Positions 15,829 to 23,635 of a DNA stretch of 43,826 bases are shown here, one piece after another. Each line of letters begins with the position of its first letter. Position 1 is the stretch's first letter. The stretch comes from DASVTR01 sp033855775. Its GTDB lineage: Bacteria > Acidobacteriota > Blastocatellia > Pyrinomonadales > Pyrinomonadaceae. Both the position numbers and the translations under genes were made by a program. The stretch is from contig JAWVFT010000038.1 in NCBI GenBank assembly GCA_033855775.1, positions 1 through 43,826 of the forward strand, in the 5' to 3' direction. The notes beneath the pieces were generated by a model, which saw only the letters and a program-made list of their open reading frames with translations, had not been told where the DNA came from and ran no database searches.

Positions 15829-16920
15829 TCAACTGCCGGCCACAGGCTGCTGAGCCAGACGGAACTGCAAATCGCGGATGGCCGTCACGGTCAACATCGT
15901 AGTCGTGTTACGAACGTTGCTGCGGTAGTTAATCGGGTGCGTAGTTTCCGCCGTCATGCTGGTTTCAATCTGCCTGACTCTAATTTGCTGGTCATTGTCG
16001 GTGAGTTGGGCGACGGGCTGCTGAACGGTGTCGTCAATCGAAGAGGGCGCCAGCAAATATCTGAACTTGAGATTGGTGATGTGCTCGGCAATCAGACTGT
16101 CTGTGAACCCGGCTCCGGCCACGCCGTAGACGCGCTTGACGAACTCCTTCTTGCTGTTGACGTAGTAATGAATGATTTTAACCCGCATCAGCGAGACAGC
16201 CTGCGTGCTGGTTCCGGCGCCGTTGCCCGCCCCGACACGATTGAGCGGCCCGGTAGCCACTGGATTGTTCAGCGAGTAGGAGGTGGTGGTGGCGGCGAAG
16301 CTCAAGTTGACTCTGGCGCCCGCAGGAGCGATGGCCGTGATGGCTCCGAAGGCCGCGCCCGTCGCAGAAGTGAAACAGTAAATCTCTCCGACCGCGAGCC
16401 GCGCGGCCTCCGCCGGAAGGACGCTGACGATGGCGCCGTTGCCTGTGATGAAGCCCGCCGGTATTGCAATCGATGGAGCGAATGTCCGGTCGAGCGCAAG
16501 CATCGTGAGACGGTCTGTGTTCGCCAGCACATTAACGGCAGGACTGGAGCCGACCACCGCGACGGTTCCCGCGACGGTGGAGTCTGAAGCGACGAGCGGG
16601 AGATTCACGTAGCCGGGTTTGAGCGGATCGCTGACCACGTTGCGCGCCAGATAGTTGAGCACGAAGGCTTGCGGAACCTGTATGTTGTTGATGCCGTCAA
16701 GGCCGTCGCCCGCGTGGATGAGGTCGCGACCGATGTATTCCTGCGCGTTGCGCAAGCCTTGCTGCGCGTCCGTCATCTCATAAGTCGTATTGCTGATGTT
16801 GATGCTGTCGCGCAGGAGCTTGGAGACTGCCGCCAGAATGAACAGCATCGTCGTGATGACAATCATCAACTCGACTAATGAGTAGCCGCCTTCGGCAGTT
16901 CGCTTCCCGTAAACGCGCAT
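15829..16920 (-). CDS. PilW-like minor pilin / prepilin
   Basis: Prepilin of 363 residues starting MRVYGKRTAEGGYSLVELMI. It has a short basic leader and a G|YSLVE processing site, with Glu at +5 of the mature helix, followed by a hydrophobic stretch to about residue 37. Prepilin peptidase PilD would process it, but that gene is not in the window. The conserved QGLRNAQEYIGRDLIHAG segment after the helix resembles PilW/PulJ family proteins. The remainder is a long Ala/Gly/Val-rich globular head. ATG 16920 is chosen because GAGGAGAACAC stands directly before it; the frame extends upstream to 16989 without a better start. It lies between the pilV-like and pilX-like genes, 40 and 36 bp away, and is co-transcribed with them. 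Confidence 0.8.
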   Translation of the reverse strand: MRVYGKRTAEGGYSLVELMIVITTMLFILAAVSKLLRDSINISNTTYEMTDAQQGLRNAQEYIGRDLIHAGDGLDGINNIQVPQAFVLNYLARNVVSDPLKPGYVNLPLVASDSTVAGTVAVVGSSPAVNVLANTDRLTMLALDRTFAPSIAIPAGFITGNGAIVSVLPAEAARLAVGEIYCFTSATGAAFGAITAIAPAGARVNLSFAATTTSYSLNNPVATGPLNRVGAGNGAGTSTQAVSLMRVKIIHYYVNSKKEFVKRVYGVAGAGFTDSLIAEHITNLKFRYLLAPSSIDDTVQQPVAQLTDNDQQIRVRQIETSMTAETTHPINYRSNVRNTTTMLTVTAIRDLQFRLAQQPVAGS

Positions 16921-16960
16921 GTGTTCTCCTCGTCCGTGGGCCAACCGAGCGCGGCGGCGC

Positions 16961-17569
16961 TTAGTTAATGTAGTTAGACTGCGAATCATTGTTCAGATAG
17001 CTGGTGGCCTGTAGCTTGACGCGGCTATTGGCAGGCCCCGGATAGGTGATGGTGACGGTAATCTTCTTGATATTGGAGCTAAGCGTCGTGATGACGACCT
17101 CGCGCGAGTAGCCGGGACGCAGCAGCGTCATGTCATTCAATACATCGTCCGCCGTGCCGTAAACGCCGTCCGCCCCCGCTGAGGTAAAATCATCGGCAGT
17201 AGCGAAGATGCCGTCCGGCCCAGGATTCATGGAGACTTGCTGCGGCGTATTGGGAAAGCCCGCGAAGACCGTGTTCGCGCCCGTGTTATCAACGTCGTTG
17301 ACGTTGGCAATCTGCCCGAAAGTCAACTGCCGCGTGTTGCGCAGAGTGTCCATCTGTTCGAGGACGCTCATGATGAGCAGCTTGTTGTTCGTTATCATGC
17401 GGCCTCTGTTGCTCGCCATCAGGGCGTAGCTGATGGAGGTCGCCACGGCCATCAACCCGACGAACAGGATGACCATCGCAATGCACATCTCCACCATCGT
17501 GAAGCCGGAGGCCGAAGCGCGCCTTGAGTTGCGGTCGTGATGATTATTCGATGTATTTTTTAGTGCCAA
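16961..17569 (-). CDS. PilV-like minor pilin / prepilin
   Basis: Prepilin of about 202 residues. The processing motif SASG|FTMVEM is followed by the hydrophobic helix CIAMVILFVGLMAVATSI and the segment SNRGRMITNNKLLIMSVLEQMDTLRNTRQ, as in PilV/GspI proteins. The only ATG near the motif lies inside it, so the start must be upstream. The best in-frame codon is TTG 17569, giving a 22-residue leader with basic residues and overlapping the end of the gspH/fimT-like gene by 26 bp; no strong Shine-Dalgarno is visible there. The exact start is thus uncertain. The rest contains an Asp/Gly-rich segment GPDGIFATADDFTSAGADG that looks Ca-binding-like, common in such pilins of this lineage. Its partners are the neighbouring minor pilins. 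Confidence 0.75.
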   Translation of the reverse strand: MALKNTSNNHHDRNSRRASASGFTMVEMCIAMVILFVGLMAVATSISYALMASNRGRMITNNKLLIMSVLEQMDTLRNTRQLTFGQIANVNDVDNTGANTVFAGFPNTPQQVSMNPGPDGIFATADDFTSAGADGVYGTADDVLNDMTLLRPGYSREVVITTLSSNIKKITVTITYPGPANSRVKLQATSYLNNDSQSNYIN

Positions 17570-18236
17570 CGTCGTATCTCCACATTTTGATTCGTCCCGT
17601 TGCGCCAAGCACAGAGAGGGCAAACGCGCTCTGGTCGGGAATCTGGTTGTTGTACATGAACAGCGAGCGATTGATTGGCCTGTTGAGAGCATCGACGATT
17701 GAGCCGTCCTGCTGGAAGGTGATGATAATTTGATTGGTCGCCACCGTCGGGGTCACTATCCCCACGCCGTCGTCGAGCGGAACAATCGCATTCGTGTTGG
17801 GTCTGCCGACGATGAGGTCTTTAGCGAAAATCCCCGACTTGGTGAGCACGTACTGCTCGACCACAGTGTCGGCGACCGTGTTGGCAGTGGCCGCAGTGTT
17901 GCCGGGGAGCCTGACCATCGCATCGAGAGCCGGATCGTAAGTGATGCCGACTTCTTTGTTGTTGGTGATGGTAATCGTCTTGGTCAAATCATCGTAACGG
18001 AAGGTGTGAACCGTCATTTGCGAGATGGCCTGCTGCCGCGTGTAGCGGAGTAGAGCCAGAATCTCGCGCGGCATCCCGGCTGAAACCATCAGTCGCCGCG
18101 AATTGACCAGCCCCGGCAAGGCGATGGCGCTGATAATCACGATGATGGAAATAACAATCACTATTTCCACGATGGTGAAGCCGCGACAGTCTTTGCGACT
18201 GCGGGAGCGAAGGGCGGGGTTTTCTTTTAAGGTCAT
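17544..18236 (-). CDS. GspH/FimT-like minor pilin / prepilin
   Basis: Prepilin of 230 residues, first gene of the minor-pilin block. Its leader MTLKENPALRSRSRKDCRG is rich in basic residues and is followed by the cleavage motif G|FTIVE and the hydrophobic helix IVIVISIIVIISAIALPGL. The region LALLRYTRQQAISQMTVHTFRYD matches the conserved helix and first strand of GspH/FimT. ATG 18236 has AGGA about 9 nt upstream; the frame upstream to 18422 looks non-coding. In known systems FimT with PilV, PilW and PilX primes pilus assembly (established for Pseudomonas), so this block likely encodes the initiation complex. It is separated from the pilMNOPQ-roadblock block by 391 bp containing a strong hairpin. 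Confidence 0.82.
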   Translation of the reverse strand: MTLKENPALRSRSRKDCRGFTIVEIVIVISIIVIISAIALPGLVNSRRLMVSAGMPREILALLRYTRQQAISQMTVHTFRYDDLTKTITITNNKEVGITYDPALDAMVRLPGNTAATANTVADTVVEQYVLTKSGIFAKDLIVGRPNTNAIVPLDDGVGIVTPTVATNQIIITFQQDGSIVDALNRPINRSLFMYNNQIPDQSAFALSVLGATGRIKMWRYDVGTKKYIE

Positions 18237-18627
18237 TCTCTGATTCCTCGCGGTTCTCTGTTCGCCGCCGAATCTTCCGCGGGCCGCGCTCTGCCCGAAG
18301 TAGAACTCAGCTAAGGCCGTTTGGCTTCGCGGCAGGAAGCATCCGCGATAAGGAGCAGCAGCAAGCCTCATGCCGTTTGCGATAGCTGATGAAACAGCCA
18401 CAAATCCGCCTCTCTCCGGCAAGCGCGGACGAGGCGGATGCTACCTTTTGTAACAAGCTAGGAAGAGCGCTTCATACTTTGTTCGGTCGGATTAAGGAGC
18501 GCGCGGCGGCGCAGGGTTGAAGACAAAGTTCCGGCGAGACATAGTGAAAGCTTGGTCGCTATGTCTCGCCGGGGTTGCAGGAGCGGAGGCCGAGCCGGGC
18601 TAATCGCCCGTTGAAATCGGCTCCGGG
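18237..18627 (-). other. Intergenic region between roadblock gene and minor-pilin block
   Basis: No gene is seen here. It holds the 14-bp hairpin at 18531-18572 and an 8-bp inverted pair GCATCCGC/GCGGATGC. The promoter of the minor-pilin block should lie here, but I find no convincing -35/-10 pair. Confidence 0.5.
18531..18572 (-). terminator. Perfect 14-bp hairpin after the roadblock gene
   Basis: CCGGCGAGACATAG (18531-18544) and CTATGTCTCGCCGG (18559-18572) are exact complements around a 14-nt loop. Read on the minus strand it follows the roadblock stop by about 56 nt, with a weak T-rich tail, so it probably ends the pilMNOPQ transcript. Confidence 0.6.
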
Positions 18628-18993
18628 TTAAAGGCTGAACTCGCGCGCCAGCAGCAGTTCCGCTTTGCGCAGTTCGTAGCGCCCGCGCCCGAAGTTTCCT
18701 TCAGGCTTGATGGCCAGCACGACGAAATACTCGCGGCTGAACAGACGCATGATGACGGTGGCGCTATCGAGCGTGACGACGAGTTCGCGCACGCCGCCGA
18801 GTCCTGTGTCGTTGCCCGTTCGCTGTGCGTTGCGAACGAGCGAAGTGAACTCCGTGGCGGCCACGTCCAGGTTGTCTTCGTTAGCTTCCGCGCTCATCAC
18901 TTTCTCGACCGCGATGCCGTCGGTTCCCATAATCAACGCGCCGACGGCTCCGTCCGTATGGTCAATGATGGCTTCCAGAGCTTCTTTGAACAT
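18628..18993 (-). CDS. Roadblock/LC7 domain protein (MglB-like)
   Basis: Small soluble protein of 121 residues that is a single roadblock/LC7 domain. The start MFKEALEAIIDHTDGAVGALIMGTDG is typical, with the strand-helix-strand pattern through VVTLDSATVIMRLFSREYFVVLAIKPEGNFGRGRYELRKAE. In Myxococcus and Thermus, MglB of this family dimerises and acts as GTPase-activating protein for the Ras-like MglA, setting cell polarity and pilus switching. A perfect AAGGAGG box lies immediately after the pilQ stop and about 10 nt before this ATG, so the gene is the last of the pilMNOPQ operon. No MglA-like GTPase is in the window. Role in pilus polarity is inference from fold and position. Confidence 0.85.
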   Translation of the reverse strand: MFKEALEAIIDHTDGAVGALIMGTDGIAVEKVMSAEANEDNLDVAATEFTSLVRNAQRTGNDTGLGGVRELVVTLDSATVIMRLFSREYFVVLAIKPEGNFGRGRYELRKAELLLAREFSL

Positions 18994-19008
18994 CGGTGTG
19001 AACCTCCT

Positions 19009-21216
19009 TTACGGGCGTGCGCCGCCGAGTGAGCCCGGGCGCGCGACGGGCGCGTTGGGCGTTCCCGGCGTGACGGTCGGGGCCGGAGCGATGGGCTGCA
19101 CCGGCGAGTTGTTGGAGGGCTGTTGCTGCTGTTGCTGCAACTGCGTCGGGGTCGGCGTGTTGCTCGGCGGATTGCCGAGGGGCACGGGCTGCGAGATGGT
19201 CGTGCTGCGCGTGCCGTTTGTGACGGTCGTGCCGCCGACGGGTCGGCCCTGATAATCCGGGCGATAGATGCGCGGAGTGATGAAGAACAGAATCTCGTCG
19301 GTGGCGCGCGTGGTCAGCTTGCGCTTGAAGAGATTGCCGAGGACGGGGATGCTGGCGAGTCCCGGCGTGCGCTGCTGCGTGACGCCTTCGCTGTCGAGCA
19401 GCACGCCGCCCATGACGGTCGTTCCGCCATCCGGCACGAGGACTTCAGACTGCATGCGCTGCGTGTTGATGCCGGGGACGCCGCCGACGGCGATGCCCGT
19501 GTTGATGCTGTTGTTCTCGACCGTGACGCGAAGCACGACCGTTCCGGCGTCTGTAATCTGCGGCGTGATGGAGAGACGCAACGGGACGGAGACGAAGGTG
19601 GTCGTAACGACGGTTGCGCCGCCCGTGGCCTGCGTCGTCTGCACAGGAATCTGCGAGCCGCTTTCAATCTGCGCCGGGCGATTGTTCAAGGCCGTGACGC
19701 GCGGCGTGGCGACCGTCTTGGCCTGCCCTTTCGATTCGCCGGCGGTAATCAGAGCGCTAATCTGCGCCGTTCCGAAGATGCCGGTGGTCAAGCCGATGAC
19801 TGTGTTCGGGCCAGCCGCTCCGAGATTTCCGGTCGGCTGCGTGTTGATGCCGCCCGCGGTCGTCGTTCCGGTTCCACCCGTGCCGCCTGTGCCGGTGCCG
19901 GTGGAAGCGGTGGTGGGCAAAGTGCTGATACTGCCTCTGCCGCCGGTGCCGAGATTGACGACTGCGGCTGAGAGTTGCACGCCGAGGTCGCGGCTGAAGT
20001 TGCGCGAAGCGATGACGATGCGCGTCTCGATTTCGACCTGCGGTTCGGGCTGGTCCAGGATGGCGACGAGTTGGCGTATGGCTTCGATGTTCTCTTTCAC
20101 GTCCGTGATGATGAGCGTGTTGCTGCGTCCATCAACTTCGATGGAGCCGCGACGCGAGAGCCTGCGCGAGATAATCGGCAGCAAGCCCTGATCGCCGCCG
20201 CCGCCCGTCGCATCGCCGCCCGCTCCGCCCGAATAGCTCAAGTTGGTCGAGCCACCGGCGAAGGCTCCGGTCGAGCCTGCGGCCTGCGCCAGCGTGCCGG
20301 AAGCGCGCGCATAATTGAGACGAAGGAACTCCGTCACAAGCTGTGACGTGTCGAGTTGCGCGTCACGGATTTTCTGCTGCGCGGCGGCTTCCGTCGCCAG
20401 CACTTCGATGGTCGCAATGCGCAGGATGCTGCCGTTGACATCAACGCCCAAACGATTGGCGCGCAGGATGGCGTCGAGAGCTATGTTCCAGGGCACGTCC
20501 GTGACGTTGACCGTCACCGGAATCGGGCCGACCGAAGTGTCAATCACGAAATTGACGCCGTACTGCTCCGTGATGTAGTTGAGAATGTCGCGTATGTCTG
20601 CGTTGACGACGTTGAGATTAATCGGCTCGCCGACGAATCCTTGCTGGCCGTAGCGCGCGGCTTCCGCTTGCTGCGAATTTTGCGCCGGTGAAATCGCAAC
20701 GCTTGAGCGGCGCGGCGTCGGCATCGGTGTCGGCGTCGGTGTCGGCTGCGGCGCATCAGCGGGCAGCGCGTCGCTGGTGATAAGACTCTGCGCGCTCGCT
20801 TCCGCCGAAGGCGAGAGTTCGAGCACAAGGTCATTGTCGTTCATCTGCGAACGGTCACGAACGGGCAGCTTCAAATTAAAGTGAAGCCGGACGGAAGCGT
20901 CTGCGCCATCGCCGTCGCGGCGTTCAAGCGCGACGCCGGAGACGAGCGGCGACACGAAGTTGTACTCGCGCGCCAGCCGCGAAGCGTCAACGCCGGGCAG
21001 GTCAATCAAAAGAGTCAGCGTGTCGGGACGCTTAACGGAGTAAGCCATCGGCGCAGTCCCGTGAATGGTGATGCGCGTCGTCGGGCCGTTGACGAAAGCG
21101 CTGAGGCTCGTCGCCGCAGGCGCGCTCGCCATGGCGAAGACGGAGAATGAGCAGACGAGCAAGAGAACGAGCGCGCCTCTTTTCGTTGCTCCATAAAGTT
21201 TTTGCTGATCGAACAT
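19009..21216 (-). CDS. pilQ: Type IV pilus secretin PilQ
   Basis: Outer-membrane secretin of 735 residues forming the pore through which the pilus leaves the cell. A signal peptide (about 15-35) is followed by an AMIN domain (about 35-130), which binds peptidoglycan, and a Pro/Thr linker. Next come the STN/N0 domain with INLNVVNADIRDILNYI, a secretin N1 domain with LSRRGSIEVDGRSNTLIITD, and the secretin core. The core includes the TPRVTALNNRPAQIESG motif and VLVPDGGTTVMGGVLLD, and the gate-closing segment PVLGNLFKRK. The C-terminal tail is Gln/Pro/Asn-rich with a six-Gln run. ATG 21216 has GAAGGAGG just upstream and replaces the longer frame from 21261. Only AMIN is recognised; the usual second AMIN is absent. 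Confidence 0.93.
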   Translation of the reverse strand: MFDQQKLYGATKRGALVLLLVCSFSVFAMASAPAATSLSAFVNGPTTRITIHGTAPMAYSVKRPDTLTLLIDLPGVDASRLAREYNFVSPLVSGVALERRDGDGADASVRLHFNLKLPVRDRSQMNDNDLVLELSPSAEASAQSLITSDALPADAPQPTPTPTPMPTPRRSSVAISPAQNSQQAEAARYGQQGFVGEPINLNVVNADIRDILNYITEQYGVNFVIDTSVGPIPVTVNVTDVPWNIALDAILRANRLGVDVNGSILRIATIEVLATEAAAQQKIRDAQLDTSQLVTEFLRLNYARASGTLAQAAGSTGAFAGGSTNLSYSGGAGGDATGGGGDQGLLPIISRRLSRRGSIEVDGRSNTLIITDVKENIEAIRQLVAILDQPEPQVEIETRIVIASRNFSRDLGVQLSAAVVNLGTGGRGSISTLPTTASTGTGTGGTGGTGTTTAGGINTQPTGNLGAAGPNTVIGLTTGIFGTAQISALITAGESKGQAKTVATPRVTALNNRPAQIESGSQIPVQTTQATGGATVVTTTFVSVPLRLSITPQITDAGTVVLRVTVENNSINTGIAVGGVPGINTQRMQSEVLVPDGGTTVMGGVLLDSEGVTQQRTPGLASIPVLGNLFKRKLTTRATDEILFFITPRIYRPDYQGRPVGGTTVTNGTRSTTISQPVPLGNPPSNTPTPTQLQQQQQQPSNNSPVQPIAPAPTVTPGTPNAPVARPGSLGGARP

Positions 21217-21475
21217 CTTTCCCTCCTTCAGGGAAGCGCCGGAAGAATCGCCGCCACGCACTGCGCTCGTGGCTCATCATTAGAGCCAGCCTTTAAGAGC
21301 GCGCGCCGCACAACGCGGCATCCTTTCCGTTTGGTTATCAAGACCGCGCGAGGCTCTCGTGGGAAGCAAGTCTTCAGGGCTTGCCGCCCCACCCGAGCGA
21401 CGCACATTAAGACGCGGCCTCACACATGGACGGGCTTCTCAGGATTCCCATCAAAGGCGAGACCGTGACGAAAAT

Positions 21476-22126
21476 TTATTGTTTGTCCGGCGTGGAAGGT
21501 CTGGCTTCGCCGGTGGTGTTGGCAGCCGATGATGTCGCTGCTGCCGGAACGCTGGCGCCCGCAGGCATTGCAGAGCCTTTGTCCGTCGTCAAAGCGTCGG
21601 CGACGGTTGGCTGCCGCAAGGGCTTGGTTTCGACGTTCATCTCCCGCCGTCCATCGCTCCAACGCGTTTCATGACGAAAGACGAGGCGGTCTTCTTCGAT
21701 GGCGACCAACTGGCCGTCGAAGAAGCTCTCGCCGGGATAGATAACGTAGGAGAGCTTAATCGGCGTCGCCTCGACCATCGCAGCGTAGCCGCGCGGCGTG
21801 CGGAAGATGCCGATGACCTGCATCTCGCTCAAGAGCAAGGCGGTGGTCGGCTTCGGCGCGGGCTGCTGCTGGCTCATCGCCTGCGCTTTCTGCGCTTTGT
21901 AGTTGTCAATGCGCGCCCGAATCTCAGGCGGCTTGACCGCGACGGGAACAGCTTTGATTTTGACCGCAGGCCGTCTCACCGTCGGCTTGTAGACTCTGAA
22001 CGGGTCAAGCTCGCCCCGCTGTTTCGGGGCGGGCGCGGCAGCATCCTGCGCGCTCGCGCTCAAGCATGAACCGCAGAGAAACAACGCGATGACCGCGTAG
22101 CGTAGAATGTGTGTGTAGTGCTTCAT
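21476..22126 (-). CDS. pilP: Type IV pilus assembly protein PilP
   Basis: Periplasmic protein of 216 residues linking the PilMNO inner-membrane complex to the PilQ secretin. An N-terminal export signal (about 5-25) ends around LSASAQDA; the CGSC near it is not a clean lipobox, so lipid attachment is uncertain. A Pro-rich linker with ELDPFRVYKP follows, then a beta-rich HR-type domain, beginning LLLSEMQVIGIFRTPRGYAAMV and continuing GESFFDGQLVAIEEDRLVFRH, as in PilP. ATG 22126 has AGGA about 8 nt upstream. A 259-bp gap separates it from pilQ, wider than elsewhere in the operon, with no obvious gene or terminator, so a secondary promoter for pilQ is possible. Confidence 0.85.
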   Translation of the reverse strand: MKHYTHILRYAVIALFLCGSCLSASAQDAAAPAPKQRGELDPFRVYKPTVRRPAVKIKAVPVAVKPPEIRARIDNYKAQKAQAMSQQQPAPKPTTALLLSEMQVIGIFRTPRGYAAMVEATPIKLSYVIYPGESFFDGQLVAIEEDRLVFRHETRWSDGRREMNVETKPLRQPTVADALTTDKGSAMPAGASVPAAATSSAANTTGEARPSTPDKQ

Positions 22127-22177
22127 GTCTTGTTCCTGAATCTGTCTCAAGCTATCCGAACGTGGCTGAGAAAACTA

Positions 22178-22855
22178 CTATTTGGCTGGCGCTCCGGCGG
22201 CTGGCGCGAGGGCTCCGGCGGCTGGATTCGCAGCGGTTGCGGGAGCCGCGCCGGGAGCCGCAGGCGCGCCGCCCGACTTTTGCAGCTTCTCCTGCGAGAC
22301 GTAATAGGCCGTCATCAAAAATTGCGCGTCAATCGTTTTGCCGGGGCCTTGCTCCTGCTCGCTGATGCGATTGATTTTGAAGTCGGTGATGGAAACGATG
22401 CGCTGGTAGCGAGCCATCTGGTCGAAGAACGAGCGCAGGTTCGCAAACGAACTGCTGACCTCGACCTCAATCGGCTTGCCGCTATAAAAGTCCTGCTGCA
22501 CGTCGTCCCTCGGCGAGAAGCGGCGCATCACAAGGCGACTGCCGCGAGCGCGGTCTGTCACGCCTTGCAGCACGCTCGTCAACTCACGCTGTTCCGGCAG
22601 CAACGCTTTCAACTCTTCGTACTCTTCCTGCCTGCTCTTGTAGGCGGCGCGGTACTCGTTGAGACGTTGCTGAGCGACTTGCGCTTCGGCGTTCTTGCCG
22701 CGCAGCACGTCTATCTCCGTCTGTAAATTTTTCGTGTCCGCGCGCGTCCCGCTGGTCACGAGATAGTAGAAGCCACCGTAGATTAACAGCGCGGCGACGC
22801 TGAAGACGGCCAGCCGCAGATACCATGGCAGTTCTTGTATATTTCCGATTTTCAT
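22178..22855 (-). CDS. pilO: Type IV pilus assembly protein PilO
   Basis: Inner-membrane protein of 225 residues. A short cytoplasmic N-terminus (MKIGNIQELPWYLR) leads to one membrane helix (about 15-35), then a coiled coil from about 40 to 95 rich in Glu/Gln/Leu. A ferredoxin-like periplasmic domain follows, containing RFSPRDDVQQDFYSGKPIEVEV and SFANLRSFFDQMARYQRIVSI. This is the standard PilO plan; PilO dimerises with PilN and positions PilM and PilP. The C-terminal tail is Ala/Pro-rich. It lies 51 bp upstream of pilP and 81 bp downstream of pilN. The start ATG 22855 has a purine-rich AGAGAG upstream. Confidence 0.88.
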   Translation of the reverse strand: MKIGNIQELPWYLRLAVFSVAALLIYGGFYYLVTSGTRADTKNLQTEIDVLRGKNAEAQVAQQRLNEYRAAYKSRQEEYEELKALLPEQRELTSVLQGVTDRARGSRLVMRRFSPRDDVQQDFYSGKPIEVEVSSSFANLRSFFDQMARYQRIVSITDFKINRISEQEQGPGKTIDAQFLMTAYYVSQEKLQKSGGAPAAPGAAPATAANPAAGALAPAAGAPAK

Positions 22856-22936
22856 AACGGCTCTCTTCTTCCTCCCCGCTCAAGAATGCTCCCTGCGGGC
22901 TGCTTTCGAGTGTTCTCTTAATCCGGCTTCAAGCTC

Positions 22937-23635
22937 TTACTTCTGCGCGATTTGATTTGAAGCGGGGGCGGCAGTCTGCGCGCCCGGCGACTGCGGAGCG
23001 GTCGGCGCGTAGCTGCACTTAATCGTGAAGTTGACAACCTCCGGCATCTCAAGCTTGACCGCTTTACCGTTGGCGTCGGTCATCGGCGCCGCGTCAACTG
23101 CGCTGACTTGCACCTTCTCGCGCTTCGTCTCAATCGAGAGATTGCTGAACAGCCCCGAAGAGAACTCCATGCTCTGGCCGAACCGCGTGACGGAGGCTTC
23201 GTTCGGAGAACTGCCCGTGACAATCAACTCGGCGCCTTTCTGCTCGACGCTTTCGAGATACAAGCCGGGGATGCTGTCAATGCGTTCCTTGACCGAGCGC
23301 AACACATCGCCCGGCCCCTTCTGCGAAGCACGCAATTTCTGAATCGCATCAATGCGCACCTCTATGTCTTTGGTCTTGCGCCCCAAATCTTCCTTCTCTT
23401 GATTGACGGCCATCATCTGTGTGTTGATGGTTTGCTGGTTCGCCAATTCGGCCTGCGCATCAGCATGGTCTTTGTTCGCGCTGTAATAGTCGTAAGCCAT
23501 CCCAAGCGCCAACACGCCGGCTATCACCAGACCAATCAACAGCGTCTGCGCGCGCGGGTTCGTCACTTTCTCTTCGACAGCGGCGACGCCCGTCGCGCGG
23601 TCTGTGACGGAATCTAACAGGTTGACCTTAATCAT
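22937..23635 (-). CDS. pilN: Type IV pilus assembly protein PilN
   Basis: Inner-membrane protein of 232 residues. It opens MIKVNLLDSV, matching the conserved INLLP-like cytoplasmic motif that PilN inserts into PilM. After a short cytoplasmic part comes one membrane helix (about 30-50), a coiled-coil region (about 50-105) and a ferredoxin-like periplasmic domain beginning near LRSVKERIDSIPGLYLESVEQKG. The ATG overlaps the pilM stop by four bases (ATGA at 23632-23635), and AGGAG lies about 11 nt upstream inside pilM, so the two are translationally coupled. The C-terminal tail is Pro/Ala/Gln-rich, longer than usual. Confidence 0.9.
   Translation of the reverse strand: MIKVNLLDSVTDRATGVAAVEEKVTNPRAQTLLIGLVIAGVLALGMAYDYYSANKDHADAQAELANQQTINTQMMAVNQEKEDLGRKTKDIEVRIDAIQKLRASQKGPGDVLRSVKERIDSIPGLYLESVEQKGAELIVTGSSPNEASVTRFGQSMEFSSGLFSNLSIETKREKVQVSAVDAAPMTDANGKAVKLEMPEVVNFTIKCSYAPTAPQSPGAQTAAPASNQIAQK

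Noticed and set aside
15646..16587. A 313-codon plus-strand ORF
   Set aside because: It is antisense to the pilW- and pilX-like genes, with Arg/Asp/His-rich composition and no domain.
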